The notes beneath the pieces are model-generated. The model saw only the letters and a list, made by a program, of their open reading frames with translations. It did no database searches and had not been told where the DNA came from. A program made the position numbers and the translations under genes. From positions 1 through 54,224 of the forward strand of contig CAZCLA010000021.1 in the NCBI GenBank assembly GCA_964499285.1: DNA of 54,224 nucleotides, written 5' to 3'. This document shows, piece after piece, positions 51,367-54,224 of this stretch (position 1 is the stretch's first letter; the number at the start of each line of letters is the position of its first letter). The DNA comes from JAGFIY01 sp964499285 (GTDB lineage: Bacteria; Bacteroidota; Ignavibacteria; Ignavibacteriales; Melioribacteraceae).

Positions 51367-51882
51367 ATTAAGAATAAAAAATCCATATTGCTCGGAATTT
51401 TAATCAGCGTAATTGTGATTTTATTTATAGCTGAATATTTTCAATTTCTGCTGGGAATGCTAATCGTACCGGAAGATACTTCAGTTAAATTTTTCTTTAT
51501 TATTCCTCTCACCGAAATTATTCCTGATTCCTCCAGAGGTTACTTAGTTTCTGTAATTCTTTATCTAGCAAATTATTTCTTTTTTATTTTTAGCATCGAA
51601 CTTTTCCTTAAACTGCTAAAAGCAACGACTCTTGGTCTGTGGAGATTTGCGATCACGACCGCAGTCATTATAATATTCGGTTTTACGATCGTAAGTATCT
51701 TTTATAAAGGTATTCTATCAGTTTTGGATTCATCTCCTTCTAATGATATTTCAAGTCTAGCGTTTGTTCTTGGAATAAGCGGTGAGGGAATTCTAGCGTT
51801 TATCTTTTTCTTAATCATAATATTTATTGCTTATGCAAATTTTTTTGCTAAAAGAATTCTTCAGTATGTAAATATAAATTGA
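51367..51882 (+). CDS. Membrane protein of unknown function with probable ATT start
   Basis: Not recognised. Four membrane helices are predicted (about 7-30, 50-75, 85-110, 135-160), joined by short loops. No ATG or GTG starts the frame, which is open from 51310. A TTG at 51388 has no ribosome site and would begin inside the first helix. The ATT at 51367 lies 5 bases after AGGA and gives a natural N-terminus, (M)KNKKSILLGILISVIV, with positive charges before the helix. The gene ends 7 bp before an SDR gene and is likely cotranscribed with it. Confidence 0.65.
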   Translation: MKNKKSILLGILISVIVILFIAEYFQFLLGMLIVPEDTSVKFFFIIPLTEIIPDSSRGYLVSVILYLANYFFFIFSIELFLKLLKATTLGLWRFAITTAVIIIFGFTIVSIFYKGILSVLDSSPSNDISSLAFVLGISGEGILAFIFFLIIIFIAYANFFAKRILQYVNIN

Positions 51883-51889
51883 GGTCAAT

Positions 51890-52663
51890 ATGGAAAAATT
51901 ACAAGGCAAAACAGTTTTAATAACCGGAGCAAGTTCGGGAATAGGCGAGGCATGCGCATATGCTTTTGCGGAAGAAGGAGTCAATATAATCATAACAGCC
52001 CGCCGTTTAGAAAGATTAAAAAATCTCGAAAAAGATTTGAAAGAAAAATATAATGTAAAAGTGCTTACACATCAGATAGATGTGAGAAACAAAGACAAAG
52101 TTTTCGAGTTTATAAACAATCTCCCAGAAGAATGGAAACAGATAGATATTCTCATAAACAATGCAGGACTTGGAAGAGGGCTTGAAAAATTCTATGATGA
52201 CAACCATGATTCTTGGGACGAGATGATCGATACAAATGTAAAAGGTCTTCTTTATGTTACAAAAGCTGTGATACCCCAAATGGTTGAAAGAAAATCGGGT
52301 CATGTAATAAATATCGGTTCAATAGCCGGACACGAAGCATACTCAAAAGGTGCAATATATTGTGCAACTAAACATGCTGTAAACGCCATAACAAAATCTT
52401 TAAGAATGGATGTACTCGATAAGAATATCAGGGTATCTACAATAGATCCCGGAATGGTTGAAACCGAATTCAGCAACGTACGATTTTATGGAGATACCGA
52501 GAGAGCAAAAAATGTATATAAAGGCATAACTCCTTTAACCGGAAAAGATATCGCCGAAGCGGTTATCTTTGTTGCAACAAGACCCGGTTATGCCAACATA
52601 AACGAAATGATTATTATGCCGAGTGTTCAGGCTAATACTTTTATGACTTATCGCGTGGAATAA
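51890..52663 (+). CDS. Short-chain dehydrogenase/reductase (YdfG-like)
   Basis: A 257-residue classical SDR: cofactor motif TGASSGIGEA, NNAGLGRG, catalytic serine in NIGSIAGHEAYSKGAIYCAT with the YxxxK pair (Tyr-Cys-Ala-Thr-Lys), and PGMVETEFS. The Arg pair in ITARRLERL after strand 2 indicates NADP(H). The overall pattern, including the C-terminal PGYANINEMIIMPSVQA, is that of YdfG, which oxidises 3-hydroxy acids such as serine and 3-hydroxypropionate. The start follows GAGG. Confidence 0.9.
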   Translation: MEKLQGKTVLITGASSGIGEACAYAFAEEGVNIIITARRLERLKNLEKDLKEKYNVKVLTHQIDVRNKDKVFEFINNLPEEWKQIDILINNAGLGRGLEKFYDDNHDSWDEMIDTNVKGLLYVTKAVIPQMVERKSGHVINIGSIAGHEAYSKGAIYCATKHAVNAITKSLRMDVLDKNIRVSTIDPGMVETEFSNVRFYGDTERAKNVYKGITPLTGKDIAEAVIFVATRPGYANINEMIIMPSVQANTFMTYRVE

Positions 52664-52666
52664 GTA

Positions 52667-53278
52667 CTAAAGAAAATAACTAATATCTCCGGCGCCTTCG
52701 CGGATTATTTCCGGTTGATCGGCACTTAGATCGACAATTGTTGATGGCTTTCCTTCAAGTCCGCCCGAAGAAAGCATTAAATCAACTTGATAATCGAACA
52801 CTGCTCTTATTTCAGAAGGATCGTAGTAATTTTGTCCTTTACGATTTGTTGCGCTCGTACTTAAGATCGGATGACCGAGCTGTTCAGCAATTGTTCTCGA
52901 AATTACGTGATTAGGAATTCTTATTCCTACAGTTTTTCTCTTTGTCCACAATCTTTTCGGAACTTCTTTTGCAGCAGGAAGAACAAACGTATAAGGACCC
53001 GGCAGCAGTTTCTTCATCGTCTTGTAAGCATAATCCGACACTTTAGCATATTTTGCAATATCCTTTAGATCAGGGCAAATAAAGCTGAATAGTTTTGTTT
53101 CAGTTTCATTTTTAATTGTATAAATTCTTTCAATAGCTTCTTGATTGAAAATATCGCATCCTAAACCGTAAACAGTATCTGTCGGATAAATTATTACACC
53201 GCCTTCTCGTAAAATATCCACTGCCTTATTAATATATCGCTGTTGAGGTGTGACCGGGTGAAGTTCGTAATATTCCAT
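52667..53278 (-). CDS. L-threonylcarbamoyladenylate synthase family protein (Sua5/YciO/YrdC)
   Basis: The start at 53278 follows GAGGAGA; a frame extension to 53311 lacks support. The 203-residue protein has VIIYPTDTVYGLGCD, IKNETETKLFSFICPD, LLPGPYTFVLP, VGIRIPNH and ILSTSATNRKG, and ends STIVDLSADQPEIIREGAGD. These are the nucleotide- and bicarbonate-binding elements of the YrdC fold. TsaC/Sua5 makes threonylcarbamoyl-AMP for the t6A37 tRNA modification. The KNETETKLFSF form is closer to YciO than to TsaC, so the tRNA role is probable but not certain. It is convergent with the SDR gene. Confidence 0.85.
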   Translation of the reverse strand: MEYYELHPVTPQQRYINKAVDILREGGVIIYPTDTVYGLGCDIFNQEAIERIYTIKNETETKLFSFICPDLKDIAKYAKVSDYAYKTMKKLLPGPYTFVLPAAKEVPKRLWTKRKTVGIRIPNHVISRTIAEQLGHPILSTSATNRKGQNYYDPSEIRAVFDYQVDLMLSSGGLEGKPSTIVDLSADQPEIIREGAGDISYFL

Positions 53279-53565
53279 AATAATCTCCTCGAATAATGTA
53301 ATGTGAAACAAACAGAATTTTGGGTGTGGTGAAAAACCCTGATATAATTATCACAGTTAAGATACCCGATAAAATAAAACATAAATTCACATTGTCAACT
53401 GAAATCGGTCATAAATTTTTAAGAATTTGATGAATTTGTTGAAGTCAAAAATCAACCTAACTTTAGATAGAATTATTCAAGTGGAAGAAAGCTGTCCCTG
53501 AAATAAATTCATTTTGGCTCCTCTATTTAGTATTTTTACACACTATTTAGATAGATTTTGATCAA

Positions 53566-54224
53566 ATGAAAAAAGAAAAATGCGTAGTTGCCGTAAGTGG
53601 TGGGCTGGACAGTTGTGTTACAACCGCGATTGCCTCCCTTGACTACGAGGTGGCTTTGGCACATATAAATTACGGACAGAGAACAGAATCCCGGGAGTTG
53701 GAAGCTTTCAATGATATTGCGGATTTTTACAACGTTAATGAGAGATTAATTATCGATTTTACCCATCTCGCAAAAATTGGAGGGTCGTCTTTAACGGATA
53801 AAAACATTGAAGTGACAACTGCCGATTTTTTGAATAAGGAAGTTCCAAATTCATACGTTCCTTTTAGGAATGCAAATATTCTAACAGCGTGTGTAAGTTG
53901 GGCAGAGGTAATAGGTGCGAGTGCAGTTTTTATCGGTGCCGTGGAAGAGGATTCCTCAGGTTATCCGGACTGCAGACCCGCGTTCTTTTCGGCTTTTCAA
54001 GAGGCAGTCGATAAAGGGACTAAGCCGGCAACACAAATCCAGATCAAAACACCGATTATTGATATGAAAAAATCTGGTATAATCTTAAAAGGGTTGGAAC
54101 TTAACGCTCCACTTCATCTAACATGGTCTTGTTATAAAGATGAAGACATTGCCTGCGGCAAATGTGATAGCTGCGCACTCCGTTTAAGAGGGTTCCAGCA
54201 AATAGGTGAAGAAGACCCGATACC
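53566..54224 (+). CDS. queC: 7-cyano-7-deazaguanine synthase QueC (runs off right edge)
   Basis: From the ATG at 53566 the frame runs 219 codons to the window end, close to the full length of the family. It has the PP-loop VAVSGGLDSCVTT, then HINYGQRTESRELEAF, VPNSYVPFRNANIL and the zinc-binding end LTWSCYKDEDIACGKCDSCA, with the four cysteines of QueC. The enzyme turns 7-carboxy-7-deazaguanine and ammonia into preQ0 for queuosine in tRNA. No preQ1 riboswitch was seen upstream, and no clear ribosome site. Confidence 0.93.
   Translation, partial: MKKEKCVVAVSGGLDSCVTTAIASLDYEVALAHINYGQRTESRELEAFNDIADFYNVNERLIIDFTHLAKIGGSSLTDKNIEVTTADFLNKEVPNSYVPFRNANILTACVSWAEVIGASAVFIGAVEEDSSGYPDCRPAFFSAFQEAVDKGTKPATQIQIKTPIIDMKKSGIILKGLELNAPLHLTWSCYKDEDIACGKCDSCALRLRGFQQIGEEDPI

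Noticed and set aside
1..54224. tRNA, rRNA, CRISPR arrays, insertion sequences, prophage
   Set aside because: None seen on reading both strands; short RNAs without strong sequence signatures could be missed without a covariance search.

Overview
This window looks like a draft scaffold from a low-GC, Gram-negative bacterium of the Bacteroidota/Chlorobi/Ignavibacteriota group, most plausibly an Ignavibacteria-like lineage. The assignment rests on protein families: Por-secretion (T9SS) type C-terminal domains with the QNYPNPFNPTT motif, two S46 dipeptidyl-peptidases, a bacterial geranylgeranylglyceryl-phosphate-synthase homologue, a fused CcoN-CcoO oxidase, and flagellar regulators. It is inference without a phylogeny. 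No rRNA, tRNA, CRISPR array, insertion sequence or prophage was recognised. A run of exactly 100 N flanked by a 55-bp exact duplication marks a scaffolding gap inside a protease gene.

Layout. 1-6.0 kb (minus strand): the 5' end of an aconitase, an AbiE-type toxin-antitoxin pair, a secreted protein split by a one-base frameshift, an S37 peptidase, phosphoheptose isomerase and GGGP synthase. 6.2-14.2 kb (plus strand): a regulatory block with an ArsC/Spx-like protein, a FlgM-like small protein, a soluble histidine kinase and NtrC-type regulator, a degenerate FlhF, the flagellar sigma factor FliA, then a histidine-less pseudokinase, a receiver-DHp protein and a complete histidine kinase. A near-consensus sigma-54 promoter and two phased palindromes lie just before fliA, so a HK -> NtrC-like regulator -> sigma-54 -> FliA cascade can be read from the DNA. 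14.2-31 kb: a membrane protein, a tripeptidyl-peptidase II-like subtilase, an OPT transporter, a class V aminotransferase, a Ca/Na exchanger, a phosphohexomutase, a zinc-ribbon protein with no ordinary start codon, two tandem S46 peptidases, CobO and a secreted cyclophilin with a T9SS tail. Much of this is peptide degradation and uptake.

31.6-40.7 kb: a DEAD-box helicase, an ATP-grasp ligase divergent from a C39-like peptidase and a cysteine hydrolase, polyphosphate kinase with SixA, a TSUP transporter behind a good promoter/operator, and a Nudix hydrolase. 40.7-49.2 kb (minus strand): a compact cbb3 oxidase cluster in transcription order ccoI-S-NO-Q-P-G-H plus a DsbD_2/TauE-like protein, indicating microaerobic respiration. 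49.5-54.2 kb: a Na/Pi symporter with PhoU behind a direct TTAACA repeat, a membrane protein that probably starts at ATT, an SDR enzyme, the Sua5/YrdC enzyme and queC running off the right end.

The least ordinary parts are the flagellar control region (sigma-54 promoter, possible enhancer sites, a hairpin that would hide the fliA ribosome site only in read-through RNA, and the following set of incomplete kinases), the two genes with probable ATT/ATA starts, and the ATP-grasp/C39-like/cysteine hydrolase group. All functional calls are from reading motifs by eye; no database search was run.
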